The position numbers and the translations under genes are program-made. Shown here one piece after another: positions 9,341-19,405 of a stretch of DNA of 64,000 nt. Within the stretch, counting starts at the first letter, position 1. Each line of letters opens with the position of its first letter. Source of the stretch: Aestuariivita sp. (GTDB taxonomy: Bacteria; Pseudomonadota; Alphaproteobacteria; Rhodobacterales; Rhodobacteraceae); assembly GCA_026709985.1 (NCBI GenBank), contig JAPORY010000039.1, positions 1-64,000 on the forward strand. The letters are read 5' to 3'. The notes beneath the pieces are model-generated. The model was not told where the DNA came from. It was given only the letters and a program-made list of their open reading frames with translations, and ran no database searches.

Positions 9341-10714
9341 GTGAACACGATCCCAACCGTGCTGCCGCAGGAAAAACGCAACGGGTTGTGTGAGGAATTG
9401 CAAAGCTTTTTTGAACCAAAATTAGCCCAATCATTTGTAAATTCGGTAGTTGACAGGCACGATAAAATGCAAGTGTTCCGCAAACATAATAGGTTAGAAA
9501 TTCTTGAAGATAGCGTTGCAAGTGTTGGTAATCAACTCTGTCTTTCAGTCCGACAATCGGCCGTCGAATCACTTGATGGTAAAGAAGCCTATTGTCATCA
9601 CGATGGCCAGCAATACCGACGGGAAAAGGCATCTTACAAGCGAGTCATGACCTCCTTTGGAGCCTTGAAGTATCAAAGGTCTCGCTACCGTCGTAAGAAA
9701 CTGACGTCACTCTTTCCAGTCGACATAAAGCTTGGCTTGATTGAAAACTTCTGGACGCCACGCGGCGCTCGAATCGCCCGCCGGCATCGCGCTCATATGC
9801 CGCCACAAGATTGTCTTCGCGTTTTTCGAGATCAAGATATTATGCAACCCGGTATTGCCAGTTTGGTGCGGCTTTATGAAGCTTTTGGGCTGCGATGGCA
9901 ATTGATCTCCGATGAAGCTTTCGCGCACATTCGGGAACACGAACACCTTGACGAAACAACCGCTATCGTGAGCATACAACTTGACGGCGTTATGGTTCCG
10001 ATGACAGCTAAAGCGTTGCCAACCGGGGATAACCGAAAGACTGAGTAGCGTGAGGCGGCCGGCGCAACGATCACACTCAGCACCCAAGAGGGTGAAATAC
10101 AACGAACCATACGACACGGATTTATGCCAGAAAAAAGAAGCCAACGTTAAAGCAGTGGATCATTGACGAGGTGACAGCCCTCCAGAACAAAAGGTCTGAC
10201 CTGCGATTGGTTACCATCGCCGACGGTGCCCGAGATAACGGGAACTTCTTGGCAACCGCCTTTCCCGAAGCGATCCAAATCCGAGACTTTTTTCACGCCG
10301 CTGAAAATCTCAAAAAAGTGCTTGATAACATCTATCCAACGGACAGTGAGCGAGCGGAGCAGCGTTGGAATGAACTGCGAGGTACGCTGCTGGAGGAGAC
10401 CAACGGTATTGATAAGGTTCTTGCAGCATTGCGCGATGATCGGCGTCGTCGAAACGGATATTCCCCACAAAAATTAAAGTACTTCACAAGGAATCAAGAA
10501 CGCATGCGTTATGCTGAGTTCCGCAAAAAATTTGATGATCGGAAGTGGCATAGTTGAGGGAGCAAACAAATTGTTGGTCACAAGACGGCTCAAAGGTTCA
10601 GGGATGGCGTGGAGCCAAATGGGTGGTCAAGCTATTCTGACCCTCAGGTCTCTCGCCGTATCAGACCGCTTCTATCCAGCCTGGAAAATTGTCGCGCCAA
10701 ATTGGAAAATTTGA
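9341..10714 (+). pseudogene. ISKra4-family transposase, near full length but interrupted
   Basis: Three pieces in order make one transposase. Residues from 9341 run through a long N-terminal region to SIQLDGVMVPMT (the first catalytic Asp strand) and stop at TAG 10046-10048. The frame then continues briefly (STQEGEIQRTIRHGF). A second piece (10171-10557) contains VTIADGARDNGNFLATAFPE and IQIRDFFHAAENLKKVL, the second Asp region of ISKra4 transposases. A third piece (10511-10714), reached by frameshift, has LMIGSGIVEGANKLLVTRRL and QAILTLRSLAVSDRF, the C-terminal Glu region. At least one stop and two frame changes make it inactive. It is closely flanked by two AbiEii-type remnants. Exact element ends were not identified. 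Confidence 0.85.
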
Positions 10715-10731
10715 TCGGCAAAAAAATCTCA

Positions 10732-11160
10732 GAATCGTCCCACAGCCAGGATCGCTCCCACCACCTGCGTTGTTTTATCGACGGAATTGGTGAAATTAAT
10801 TACCTGTCCGTACAACCAGTAATTGATACAAAGCCAGAATCGATGGAAATTGATAGTCATGGTCTGATTAACGTCCTGTCGGATCGCGAAATTCTCGCCC
10901 AGAAGATGCAGTATCGCAGTTGCCAGTTCACTGGAAAAGATTTGTTCGATTTTGGATCAATCACCACACTACGACCAGATCTGTTGGAGGATGAAATGCT
11001 GCGCCAGATCGGAGAGATCAATAAGGGTGCACTACAAAACAGACTTACTTCGCAGTCTCTTCGTGCCGAGTTCGACGCGGTTGAACCACATCCGCAATGC
11101 ACAATTCGCCTCAGCTTTGATCAAGCCCAAGCCATAATGTCGCAGTGGTTGAAACTTTAG
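10732..11160 (+). pseudogene. AbiEii-family nucleotidyltransferase, C-terminal remnant
   Basis: An open frame without its own start carries FIDGIGEINYLSVQPVID, then REILAQKMQYRSCQFTGKDL and FDFGSIT, ending at TAG 11158-11160. These match the second half of nucleotidyl transferase AbiEii family proteins (F-x-x-G-x-G-x-I-(D/N)-F/Y, then E-I-(I/L)-A-x-K-x-x-Y-R-x-x-x-F-x-x-(R/K)-D-(L/I)-F-D). The N-terminal catalytic half is absent, and the ISKra4 copy sits directly upstream, so the insertion or a later deletion probably removed it. It differs from the AbiEii remnant at 8669-9160 in subtype and strand, so it is a second locus and not a duplicate. Confidence 0.6.
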
Positions 11161-11299
11161 AGACATCTACACCATCGCCGTCGGAGCGATCAGCACATTG
11201 ATGCTCACTAATGATGTGACGCCATCTGAACTTTAGCAAAGTGCCCCGATACGTCAGGTGTACTTGAGTACGATAGACCTTTGTCCTTTAGGGCGGGAC

Positions 11300-12724
11300 T
11301 CAAGCCATTTGTGACCAGAGTCTGCTGCACACGGGAGGAATCCGACTTTCTATTGCAGTCATTGCGTCAACGATCAAATCCTCACGCCATCGACGTCCCA
11401 CAATTTGGATACCGATTGGTTGGGGTCCGGTGGCTAAATCGGCGATATGCGTAGGGAGATTTCCCGCGGGGAGACCAATAAAGTTAAAGATGAATGACCA
11501 TAGCGAATGAGCAATAACGTCTTGAACACCAGCACAACCTTCCTCATCACGACCGGCGGTAAAAAATGGCTTTAGCAAAAAGGGCGTAAGAACGAGTGGA
11601 TAATTCTCCAAGAATAGTGACCATTGGCGTGCAAAGTACGTTCGCTGGGCCATCATTCGGATCAATTCTGAACCTTGGTACGGGGGGAAATATTGATAGT
11701 ACTCGGCAAAGATCGCCTTCAGGGTTTCGGAACCAAACGTTTGAATATCGTCGTCTAAAAGCGTGCGCACTTCTCCCATCAAGCAGCGATAACCGACATT
11801 AGCGCATTCGTGCACTAAAGGCACCTCGACCTCTTCGATAATATAGCCAGCATCAGCAAGAGCAGCAGCGGCATTATTGAGGGCCACGCTGACATCGGGA
11901 TGCAGTCCATGGCCAAAATGGTCTTTCGTGAAAGCGACCCGAATTGGATGCGGAATTGGCGAACCGCGCCACGGGATCGGGACATGAAAAGGATCACGCG
12001 GATCGGGCGCAATCGCAACGGACATCGCCAACTTGAGATCACTCGCGCAGCGTGTGATTAAGCCTTGGACCGACATTGCCTGTGCTAGGATGCCACGCTC
12101 GGTCGAGTCTTGGCTTGGATTCCAAGCGGGAATCCGTCCGAGTCCCGGTTTGACGGTGACGGCGCCATTGGCCGAAGCGGGAAAACGCAATGATCCGCCG
12201 ATGTCATTACCCTGTGCCAGTGCGCCAATCCCGGCCATCACCGCTGCGCCAGCGCCGCCAGATGAACCTCCCGGCGAGATTTCTCGGCTCCAAGGGTTGT
12301 AGGTTCGACCGAACAACGGATTATCGGTATCGGCACGAAACGAAAATTCCGGCGTATTAGTGCGCCCAACAATAATCGCGCCAGCGCGTTTCAAGTTCCG
12401 TACGATTGGCGCATCGTCGTTGGCGATGAGCGATGCAAGGTGTGGCAAACCATTACTTGTTGCTTGACCAGCTTGATCCGTATTGATCTTAATTGTTATT
12501 GGGACTCCGAGAAGCTTCCCGTCGATGTGTTTGTTCGCATCGATGGTCGCGGCTTCGTGTCGTGCCGCATCAGCAAGGTTAACAACAACGGCATTCAGTC
12601 GTGGATTTACCGCCTCCATCCGCTTGATGGTCGCTTCAATGACTTCGGTGGCACTAACAGTTTTGCCTTTGACAGCAGTCGCTGTCTCCTCGGCACTCCA
12701 TTGCCATAACGGTCTACTGGTCAC
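11300..12724 (-). CDS. Amidase signature family amidase
   Basis: About 474 residues from GTG 12724. The frame is open up to 12856, but the extra residues are Ser/Gln-rich and unlike the family. The protein begins in the usual way, PLWQWSAEETATAVKGKTVS then NPRLNAVVV. The Ser-Ser-Lys triad is present: Lys in VPITIKINTDQAG, the cis-Ser and nucleophile Ser in the GGSSGGAGAAVMAGIGALAQ and GNDIGGSLR region. The family hydrolyses amides; the substrate cannot be deduced (not GatA: no gatB or gatC nearby, and the C-terminus GPQPIGIQIVG is that of general amidases). It ends about 140 bases after the AbiEii remnant and lies downstream of prpE in the same direction. Confidence 0.88.
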   Translation of the reverse strand: MTSRPLWQWSAEETATAVKGKTVSATEVIEATIKRMEAVNPRLNAVVVNLADAARHEAATIDANKHIDGKLLGVPITIKINTDQAGQATSNGLPHLASLIANDDAPIVRNLKRAGAIIVGRTNTPEFSFRADTDNPLFGRTYNPWSREISPGGSSGGAGAAVMAGIGALAQGNDIGGSLRFPASANGAVTVKPGLGRIPAWNPSQDSTERGILAQAMSVQGLITRCASDLKLAMSVAIAPDPRDPFHVPIPWRGSPIPHPIRVAFTKDHFGHGLHPDVSVALNNAAAALADAGYIIEEVEVPLVHECANVGYRCLMGEVRTLLDDDIQTFGSETLKAIFAEYYQYFPPYQGSELIRMMAQRTYFARQWSLFLENYPLVLTPFLLKPFFTAGRDEEGCAGVQDVIAHSLWSFIFNFIGLPAGNLPTHIADLATGPQPIGIQIVGRRWREDLIVDAMTAIESRIPPVCSRLWSQMA

Positions 12725-12890
12725 TTGGTTGCACTCTGTCGAGACCGCTTTACACTCGCGGCCGTATCCTTGTACACTGCGAGACCGTTGGTTCGCCGTA
12801 GAACTTTGCGAATTGCATTGTGATGCTTCTCTTGCCCCTACAAATTGCACGCACAACTAAATTAGAGCAGTGAATTGCTTGAACGAGGGC

Positions 12891-14786
12891 CTATTTCGTC
12901 TGCGGATAACCGATGGTTTCTAAAGCTCTCTTGATTTCATCAAGGCTCTTTGGATCATCAATGGTGGCGGGCATTTTGAAGTCTTGGTTATCAGCGATTC
13001 TAGCGATGGTACTTCGAAGTATTTTGCCTGAACGCGTTTTTGGTAATCGATCAACAACGACGGCCTGCTTGAAAGCCGCAACCGGTCCAATTTTATCGCG
13101 CACAAGTTGTATAACCTCTTGGATTATCGTTTCGTGAGAGAGATCAGCATTGGCATTTAGACACAAAAAGCCAATCGGTATCTGCCCCTTGAGTTGGTCT
13201 GCTACACCCACCACAGCACATTCAGCCACACTGGTATGGGCGGCGAGAACCTCCTCAAGTGCCCCGGTTGATAAACGATGACCTGCTACGTTAATGACAT
13301 CGTCCGTACGAGCCATGATAAACAAATTGCCGTCGGCATCAGTCAGCCCTGAATCACCAGTTTCATAATAGCCATCAAATGCGTCCAAGTAGCTACTTTG
13401 GTAGCGATCTGTGGCGTTCCAAAGTGTCGACAATGTCCCCGGCGGCAGCGGTAGCTTTATTGCAATCGCGCCGAGTTGATCGGCTCCCAATGTCTTGCCA
13501 TCATGATCAAGGATCTGAACGTCGAACCCTGGCATCGGGACGCCAGGGGAGCCAATTTTGACAGGAAGTTTTTCAATTCCCAAGGGATTGGCGGCAATCG
13601 CGTAACCAGTTTCCGTTTGCCACCAATGATCGACCACCGGTACCTTTAGACATGACATCGCCCATTCTATGGTATCGGGATCGGCCCGCTCACCGGCCAA
13701 GAACAAGGCGCGTAGGCAGGATAAGTCGAATTGATCAATTAAAGTGCCGTCAGGGTCTTCGCGTTTGACGGCGCGAATTGCGGTTGGCGCCGTAAAGAAA
13801 CAGGAAACTTGATGGTCGGCGATGACGCGCCAAAATGTCGCCGCGTCAGGAGTGCCAACCGGCTTACCTTCAAATACAATGGTGGTGTTGCCGTAAATAA
13901 GCGGTGCATAGCAAATATAGCTGTGGCCGACCACCCAGCCGACGTCTGATGCCGCCCAAAAAACCTCGCCCGGCTCTACATTATAGATGTTCTTCATTGT
14001 CCAATTGAGTGCGACAAGATGTCCTCCAGTGGGCCTGACAACGCCCTTTGGAGCGCCCGTTGTACCTGAGGTATACAGAATATAGGCAGGATGACTTCCG
14101 GGGACTGGCAGACAATTTGCAGGCTCGGCATCACGGACAAAATCCTGCCAATCAATGTCGCGTTCGGTCAATAAATCTGCGGGGCTCTGGTCGCGTTGAA
14201 GCATGACGCAGAACTTGACTTTATGTTCCGCGATCTCAATCGCATGATCCAGCAGCGGTTTATACGCAACAACACCGCTTGGTTCGATGCCGCACGAGGC
14301 CGAGAGAATTGCGTCAGGTTTACAGTCGTCTATACGGACGGCGAGTTCATTGGCAGCAAAGCCGCCAAACACAACCGAGTGAATTGCGCCAATGCGTGTG
14401 CACGCCAACATCGCCTCTAGAGCTTGTGGGATCATCGGCATGTAGATGATAACGCGATCACCTGATCGGATACCACGGCTTTGCAAGGCGCCGGCCAATT
14501 TTGCCACGCGGTCGCGCAATTCTGCATAGGTAATTTGACTTTGTGCCCCGGTAATCGGGCTATCGTAGATGATGGCAACTTGCTGCCCGCGCCCCTGCAA
14601 CACATGTCGATCAACTGCGTTCCAACAGGTATTGACGTGACCGTCAGAGAACCACTCAAACAGACCATCAGGTCTTGTTGTCAGCGCTCGTGTTGGCTTT
14701 TGATCCCAATCAATTTTCTCTGATGCTGCCATCCAGAAATTTTCAGGATCGGATTGCCAATCGGCGTAGACGGAAGCGAAACTCAT
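12891..14786 (-). CDS. prpE: Propionyl-CoA synthetase (propionate-CoA ligase), PrpE type
   Basis: 631 residues from ATG 14786, which is preceded by AAAGGAAAG; an upstream extension to 14885 is open but unlike the family. The start SFASVYADWQSDPENFWM is the acetyl/propionyl-CoA synthetase N-terminal domain. AMP-binding motifs are YILYTSGTTGAPKGVV, WWQTETGYAI and YETGDSGLTD. The C-terminal lysine motif is PKTRSGKILRSTI. The sequence agrees with PrpE more than Acs in its length and its VGWVVGHSYICYAPLIYGNT region. It activates propionate (or a similar short acid) with ATP and CoA. No methylcitrate-cycle genes are in the window. It lies between maeB and the amidase on the same strand. Confidence 0.88.
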   Translation of the reverse strand: MSFASVYADWQSDPENFWMAASEKIDWDQKPTRALTTRPDGLFEWFSDGHVNTCWNAVDRHVLQGRGQQVAIIYDSPITGAQSQITYAELRDRVAKLAGALQSRGIRSGDRVIIYMPMIPQALEAMLACTRIGAIHSVVFGGFAANELAVRIDDCKPDAILSASCGIEPSGVVAYKPLLDHAIEIAEHKVKFCVMLQRDQSPADLLTERDIDWQDFVRDAEPANCLPVPGSHPAYILYTSGTTGAPKGVVRPTGGHLVALNWTMKNIYNVEPGEVFWAASDVGWVVGHSYICYAPLIYGNTTIVFEGKPVGTPDAATFWRVIADHQVSCFFTAPTAIRAVKREDPDGTLIDQFDLSCLRALFLAGERADPDTIEWAMSCLKVPVVDHWWQTETGYAIAANPLGIEKLPVKIGSPGVPMPGFDVQILDHDGKTLGADQLGAIAIKLPLPPGTLSTLWNATDRYQSSYLDAFDGYYETGDSGLTDADGNLFIMARTDDVINVAGHRLSTGALEEVLAAHTSVAECAVVGVADQLKGQIPIGFLCLNANADLSHETIIQEVIQLVRDKIGPVAAFKQAVVVDRLPKTRSGKILRSTIARIADNQDFKMPATIDDPKSLDEIKRALETIGYPQTK

Positions 14787-14984
14787 GGGCTTTCCTTTTT
14801 TCAAACCTTGATATTTAACTCGTCTAATCCTGCTCAGAGTGGTTAGGCGTATATTTGCGCTGCTAAACCGCAGCGACACCGTCAATTGAGTGAAATTGGT
14901 CGCGCTAAACTAATGGTCAAACGACAATTTGCAGACTGATTCATTTGAGGGCCGTCTAGTATTCAAAGTTAGGAAGAAAAATAA

Positions 14985-17258
14985 TCAGCCATACTCAGCC
15001 ACGGGGGTGCCAGCGATCGCACTCATGTTGAGTAGTCCACGAGCAGTGATTGACGGCGTGACGATGTGGGCCCGATTCCCCATGCCCATCAGGATTGGCC
15101 CAACTTCTAAGCCATTGGCACGCATCTTTAGGATGTTCCGTGCCCCGCCCGAAGCGTCGGAATTAGCAAAAATCAGGACGTTGGCGATGCCTTCCATGCG
15201 GTTCTTTGGGAATATTCGACTGCGCAAATCTGGATCAAGAGCGGAATCGATTTGCATCTCGCCCTCATAACAAAAATCCCTCGGCTCAGAATCAAGAATT
15301 TGAATAGTTTGACGCATTCGATTGGCAGACTCGGTCTCCAAATTACCAAACTGAGAATGGGAACAGAGGGCAATATTCGGCGCTAGGCCAAAACGCCGCA
15401 CATGCCTTGCGGCACTAATAGCCGTTTCGGCGATCTGCTGGGCCTTTGGTATCGGGTGTACTTGCGTATCCGCGATAAAGAGCGGCCCGTCCTCTAGAAT
15501 AATCAGTGACAATGCACCAACAGGATGCAATGTGTCGGAACTCAAAATTTGGGTAATATAATTGAGGTGCCACAGATATTGTCCAAAGGTACCGCAAATG
15601 AGACTGTCTGCTTCCCCGCGCTGCACCATGACGGCCCCGATGGCAGTTGAGTTGGTTCGCATGATTGCGCGCGAGAGATCTGGCGTAACGCCGCGGCGAG
15701 CCATAATTTCATGATATGTCTGCCAATAGTCTCGATAGCGCGGATCGTTTTGCGGATTAACAACGTCAAAGTCGGTTTCTGGCCTAACCATCAATCCATA
15801 GCGCTCGCAACGTTTCTCAATCACTTCGGGACGACCAATGAGAATCGGTTTTTCTTTTGTCTCCTCTAGAATCGCTTGTGACGCCCTTAGGACTCTCTCA
15901 TCCTCTCCTTCGGCAAACACGATTCGGCGGGAGGCCTTATTGGCGGCTTCAAAAACCGGACGCATGAGTAAGGCCGAGCGGAAAACTGAACTATCAAGTT
16001 TTCGTTTGTAGGCAGTTTGATCTTTCAGAGGTCGGGTAGCAACGCCAGTCTCCATGGCTGCCAGCGCGACGGCACTCGAAACCACACCGATTAAGCGCGG
16101 GTCGAAAGGTTTAGGAATTAAGTACTCGGCCCCGAAGGCCAATTGTTCCCCTTGATACGCAGCGGCAGCTTCAGCAGACGTTGTCGCTCGCGCCAGTTCC
16201 GCGATTCCGTCAATACAAGCCAGTTGCATTTCATCATTGATCTTGGTGGCGCCGACATCAAGGGCACCACGAAAAATGAAAGGGAAGCATAAGACATTGT
16301 TGACTTGATTTGGAAAGTCACTGCGCCCAGTGGCTATTATAGCGTCGGGAGCAACGGTTCGGGCTTCCTCAGGTAGTATTTCTGGGGTTGGATTGGCGAG
16401 AGCAAAGATGATTGGCCGATTGGCCATTCGACTCACCATGTCCTGCGAGAGCACCTTTGGACCGGATAATCCGAGGAAGAGGTCAGCTTCGGCAATGACG
16501 TCGTCTAATGTCCGATGCTCTGAGTTTTGAGCGTAGGCAGCTTTTTGTGACGTTTCGTCACCGTCACGACCAACGTAAACCAGCCCTTTTGAGTCGCACA
16601 ACCAGATATTCTCGCGTTTAGCGCCCAGTTTGATCAGAGTATTGAGGCACGCGATCCCGGCGGCCCCGCCGCCGGTTGAAACGATTTTGATCTGTGAAAT
16701 ATCTTTATCGGCAACATAAAGCGCATTTTTTGCCGCAGCCCCGACAACGATGGCGGTCCCGTGCTGATCGTCATGGAAAACGGGAATATTCATCCGTTCC
16801 CGACAAAGTTGTTCGACAATAAAGCAGTCCGGAGCCTTGATGTCCTCAAGGTTAATCGCCCCAAACGTGGGTTCCAAAGCGCAGACGATGTCAGCTAGTT
16901 TGTGCGGATCGGGTTCGTCAATTTCGATATCAAAGCAGTCAATATTGGCGAATTTTTTAAACAGGACGGCTTTACCTTCCATGACGGGCTTGGAGGCTAA
17001 AGCACCGATATTTCCAAGCCCAAGAACTGCCGAGCCGTTTGAGATCACGGCGACGAGATTACCGCGAGCGGTATAGCGGGACGCTGCTGCTGGTGCCTTC
17101 TTGATTTCGACGCAGGCGTCAGCGACACCGGGTGAGTAGGCGAGTGCCAGATCGCGACCGTTCGCCATTGGCTTTGTCGCACGGATTTCTAGTTTGCCGG
17201 GCTTTGGATTTTCGTGATAGGTGAGCGCGGCTTGACGAAGGGTTTGGTTTTCAGGCAT
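14985..17258 (-). CDS. maeB: NADP-dependent malic enzyme with phosphotransacetylase-like C-terminal domain
   Basis: 757 residues from ATG 17258 (a TTG at 17261 would add one residue). The N-terminal malic enzyme half (about 1-430) has YTARGNLVAVISNGSAVLG and the FHDDQHGTAIVVGAA metal-binding region. The NAD(P) site is VSTGGGAAGIACLNTL. From about residue 430 a PTA/PTB domain follows (RPVFEAANKASRRIVFAEGE). This two-domain layout is the MaeB type, in which the second half is regulatory and binds acetyl-CoA. It converts malate to pyruvate and CO2 with NADP. In many alphaproteobacteria mutS lies divergently next to it; here the divergent side holds no recognisable gene. Confidence 0.95.
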   Translation of the reverse strand: MPENQTLRQAALTYHENPKPGKLEIRATKPMANGRDLALAYSPGVADACVEIKKAPAAASRYTARGNLVAVISNGSAVLGLGNIGALASKPVMEGKAVLFKKFANIDCFDIEIDEPDPHKLADIVCALEPTFGAINLEDIKAPDCFIVEQLCRERMNIPVFHDDQHGTAIVVGAAAKNALYVADKDISQIKIVSTGGGAAGIACLNTLIKLGAKRENIWLCDSKGLVYVGRDGDETSQKAAYAQNSEHRTLDDVIAEADLFLGLSGPKVLSQDMVSRMANRPIIFALANPTPEILPEEARTVAPDAIIATGRSDFPNQVNNVLCFPFIFRGALDVGATKINDEMQLACIDGIAELARATTSAEAAAAYQGEQLAFGAEYLIPKPFDPRLIGVVSSAVALAAMETGVATRPLKDQTAYKRKLDSSVFRSALLMRPVFEAANKASRRIVFAEGEDERVLRASQAILEETKEKPILIGRPEVIEKRCERYGLMVRPETDFDVVNPQNDPRYRDYWQTYHEIMARRGVTPDLSRAIMRTNSTAIGAVMVQRGEADSLICGTFGQYLWHLNYITQILSSDTLHPVGALSLIILEDGPLFIADTQVHPIPKAQQIAETAISAARHVRRFGLAPNIALCSHSQFGNLETESANRMRQTIQILDSEPRDFCYEGEMQIDSALDPDLRSRIFPKNRMEGIANVLIFANSDASGGARNILKMRANGLEVGPILMGMGNRAHIVTPSITARGLLNMSAIAGTPVAEYG

Positions 17259-18080
17259 CAAATTGTTCGCAATTTCGGTGATTATGGGTTTGTCTACGTT
17301 GCTGGTCTTGTAAGACGCAAAAAGTTAAATCGAAAGTGTGTGACGCGCTTAGGAGTTCAAAAGCGTGTCAAGCATCTACGGATTTTCGCTCACAATCGGT
17401 TAGCAGTCTTTGTGACACATCGCAAGGTTTTGGGTAGCTTTTGTTGGTCAAGTCAGACGCAGATGAGGATAGTTGCCCGAGATTCGCAGAAAGTGTCCCA
17501 ATGGAGCAAATTGTGACGGTAATGGAATTGTTGATTCAATGTCGGCAAATATTCCGCAAGTGGTCACCACAAAAACTGGTATTGCTTGTCAGCAGGCTAT
17601 TTGCCGCCGTTTTCGCATGGAAACGCTATGCTGGGGCGGGCAGCGAATTACGTCATAAGCAATTTCGTCAAGCTGCCAATCTTTTGGGTGATCAATTCAT
17701 TTCCAAAAAATTTTATCTTGGTCGAACGGCCAGCGTCGCCATTCTCTCGTTTTTAGCAAAAAATGATCGGAAAACTGATCCTGTTGTGGTTATGCGACTA
17801 TTTGAAGCATTTTTTGCGTTTTTCAACCTACCAAGAACCTTCTCTATGGCGAATGCAATCCCTCGTTGGGTTAAGGTCGGTGACGGGCATCGGCGCGAGT
17901 ACTTCAAAATCTGAAAACGGATATGGCTTTTCAGCGGGTCGGATAAGGGCGTTACTAATGCGAAAGAACCAATTGAGTTTATAATCAAAGCAACCCAGAA
18001 TTTCTTTTTTGCAACTTCTTATTTCGATTTTGCTAAATGATTGACAAGTGGTACAGGTGAACGCAGGTAGATCGGTGTCG
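17259..18080. other. About 820 bases upstream of maeB with no recognisable gene
   Basis: Long frames exist here (for example 17441-17914 on the plus strand), but none has a ribosome site, a known motif or sensible protein-like composition. I searched for remnants of a divergent mutS by eye and saw none. The maeB promoter must be at the left end. Confidence 0.4.
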
Positions 18081-18358
18081 ATGATCAAAACTTTCGCAGA
18101 CAAGCAATTGAAAGCCTTCTGGGAAGCGGAAAATCAAAAGTCGATGTGCGTCTTCACAAACGCATCTCGCGCCGTTTGGATGTTCTTGATGCGGCCGTAG
18201 CACCTGATGATATAAACCTTCATGGCTTCAGTTTTCATGCTCTGCGAGGTCACAAAACAACACGCTATTCTGTTCATATCAACGGGCCATGGTGCATCAC
18301 GTTCGAATTCCACGATGGCAACGCCCGTTCAGTCAGTTTGGAACAATATCACTGGGAG
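18081..18358 (+). pseudogene. higB: HigB-type RelE-superfamily toxin, frameshifted and missing its stop
   Basis: The frame from ATG 18081 reads MIKTFADKQLKAFWEAE, the usual HigB start, then loses register near 18140. The HigB body continues in another frame: HKRISRRLDVLDAA, then INLHGFSFHALRG, YSVHINGPWCITFEFHDG and SLEQYH. HigB normally stops right after D-Y-H. Here the next codon is TGG (18354-18356), one base from TGA, so the toxin reads through into HigA without interruption. HigB is a ribosome-dependent mRNA endonuclease. With the N-terminal frameshift a normal toxin cannot be made from ATG 18081, but a start near 18146 could give a toxin body fused to the antitoxin. Confidence 0.75.
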
Positions 18359-18364
18359 GCAATA

Positions 18365-18685
18365 TTGACTCGCAACCCTGATCGCTGCCCGACGCATCCC
18401 GGAGAATTGTTACGAGAAGATCTCATTCCTGCCACACGCCAATCCAAGACCGAGATTGCGCGGATGCTCGGTATCTCCCGGCAACATCTTTGTCACATCC
18501 TTGCGGAACGAAAACCGGTCACTGCCGGAACAGCTGTACGGCTCGCTAAGTTATTCGGGAATGCGTCCCTTGTCTGGATTCGGATGCAGGGCGAACATGA
18601 TGCATGGCATGCCGCTCGCCGCGTTGACGTATCGGATATTCCAACGCTAGGAGAGGATGGACACAAGCTGATACCACGAACTTAA
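18365..18685 (+). CDS. higA: HigA family addiction module antitoxin
   Basis: About 106 residues from TTG 18365, with GGGAGG five bases upstream. ATG would be the usual start, and TTG may be a weakened form of it. The body is a standard HigA: NPDRCPTHPGELLREDLIPA, SKTEIARMLGISRQHLCHIL, PVTAGTAVRLAKLFGNAS, MQGEHDAWHA and a final IPTL region. HigA is an Xre-type DNA-binding antitoxin that neutralises HigB and represses its own operon. The frame is also open upstream through higB (to 18146), so a HigB'-HigA fusion is possible. Helix-turn-helix residues look intact, so an orphan antitoxin may still be produced. Confidence 0.85.
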   Translation: MTRNPDRCPTHPGELLREDLIPATRQSKTEIARMLGISRQHLCHILAERKPVTAGTAVRLAKLFGNASLVWIRMQGEHDAWHAARRVDVSDIPTLGEDGHKLIPRT

Positions 18686-18762
18686 TCTGCCGGTAGCAAC
18701 CTGTAATCATTGCGGCAAAACTACATTGAGGAGATATTCCCTTTCATCGTAGTAAAGATAAC

Positions 18763-18974
18763 ATGAAATATCTTTACGGCGAGCAAAGCGGAATCTGCAA
18801 TGGATGCCGAGATCACTTCAAAACCCAACGCATGACGATTGACCATATCGTTCCACAATCCAAAGGTGGAACGGATCATATTGAATACTCCAGCTACTCG
18901 GTGCTCACTGCAACAGTTTGAAAGGTGACCGCAGGATGGAGTATCTGAAGTCAAAACTTCAGATTGTCGCCTAA
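18763..18974 (+). pseudogene. HNH endonuclease, frameshifted
   Basis: From ATG 18763 the frame gives YLYGEQSGICNGCRDHFKTQ, then MTIDHIVPQSKGGTDHIE, a beta-beta-alpha HNH core with a CxxC zinc pair. An indel near 18892 throws the rest out of frame. The expected continuation CNSLKGDRRMEYLKSKLQIV follows in another frame to TAA 18972-18974, with its second zinc pair partly disturbed. Just upstream (18700-18720) a CNHCGKTTL coding piece may be part of the same gene. In other bacteria this HNH type is found with phage or restriction-related methylases. Here it is dead. Confidence 0.65.
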
Positions 18975-19405
18975 AAGTACTAACATCACCAATCGGCTCA
19001 AAAACTGGGCTTGTGTGAGATAAATGACTGGCGCACGCTTCTAATGATTGGCCTTGCGGTCACGACGGCGCGGCAATCGTCACTTAGGTCATCAGATCGT
19101 CAGAATCAGTCATTCAGTCCGAAATCAGATGCCGGAGATCTTGGACGACTTGTATCGACGGAGACTGCTGACTAGGGCTCCATGCAAATGTTAGGCCCGA
19201 TTCGGTTAGAACTAAGGGTTTTCGAACTTGGACTGTTCATCTAAGATACCTGCCGAGTTTGACGCAATCAGTGCAGACCTTAAGTGACTATGATTCTTAT
19301 TGGGCGACTTGCGGCGGAACTCCGCCGAGCATTTGACCAAGGTAGGAACGAATGCTTGCAAATCGTAGGCAGGTTCGTCTCAAGGTCTTTAGGAGGGTTT
19401 ACGTT
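18975..19405. other. Upstream region of the nucleoside-salvage operon
   Basis: About 430 bases with no recognisable gene. It must contain the promoter of the cupin-cdd-deoA-deoB-upp operon. I see no clear DeoR or CytR palindrome. The ribosome site AGGAGG at its right end decides the start of the next gene. Confidence 0.4.

Noticed and set aside
9341..10714. Calling the ISKra4 transposase intact
   Set aside because: A TAG at 10046 and at least two frame changes interrupt it, so no full transposase can be made.
17441..17914. A 157-codon plus-strand frame upstream of maeB
   Set aside because: No ribosome site, no motif, and composition unlike the neighbouring proteins. I also looked for mutS remnants here and found none.
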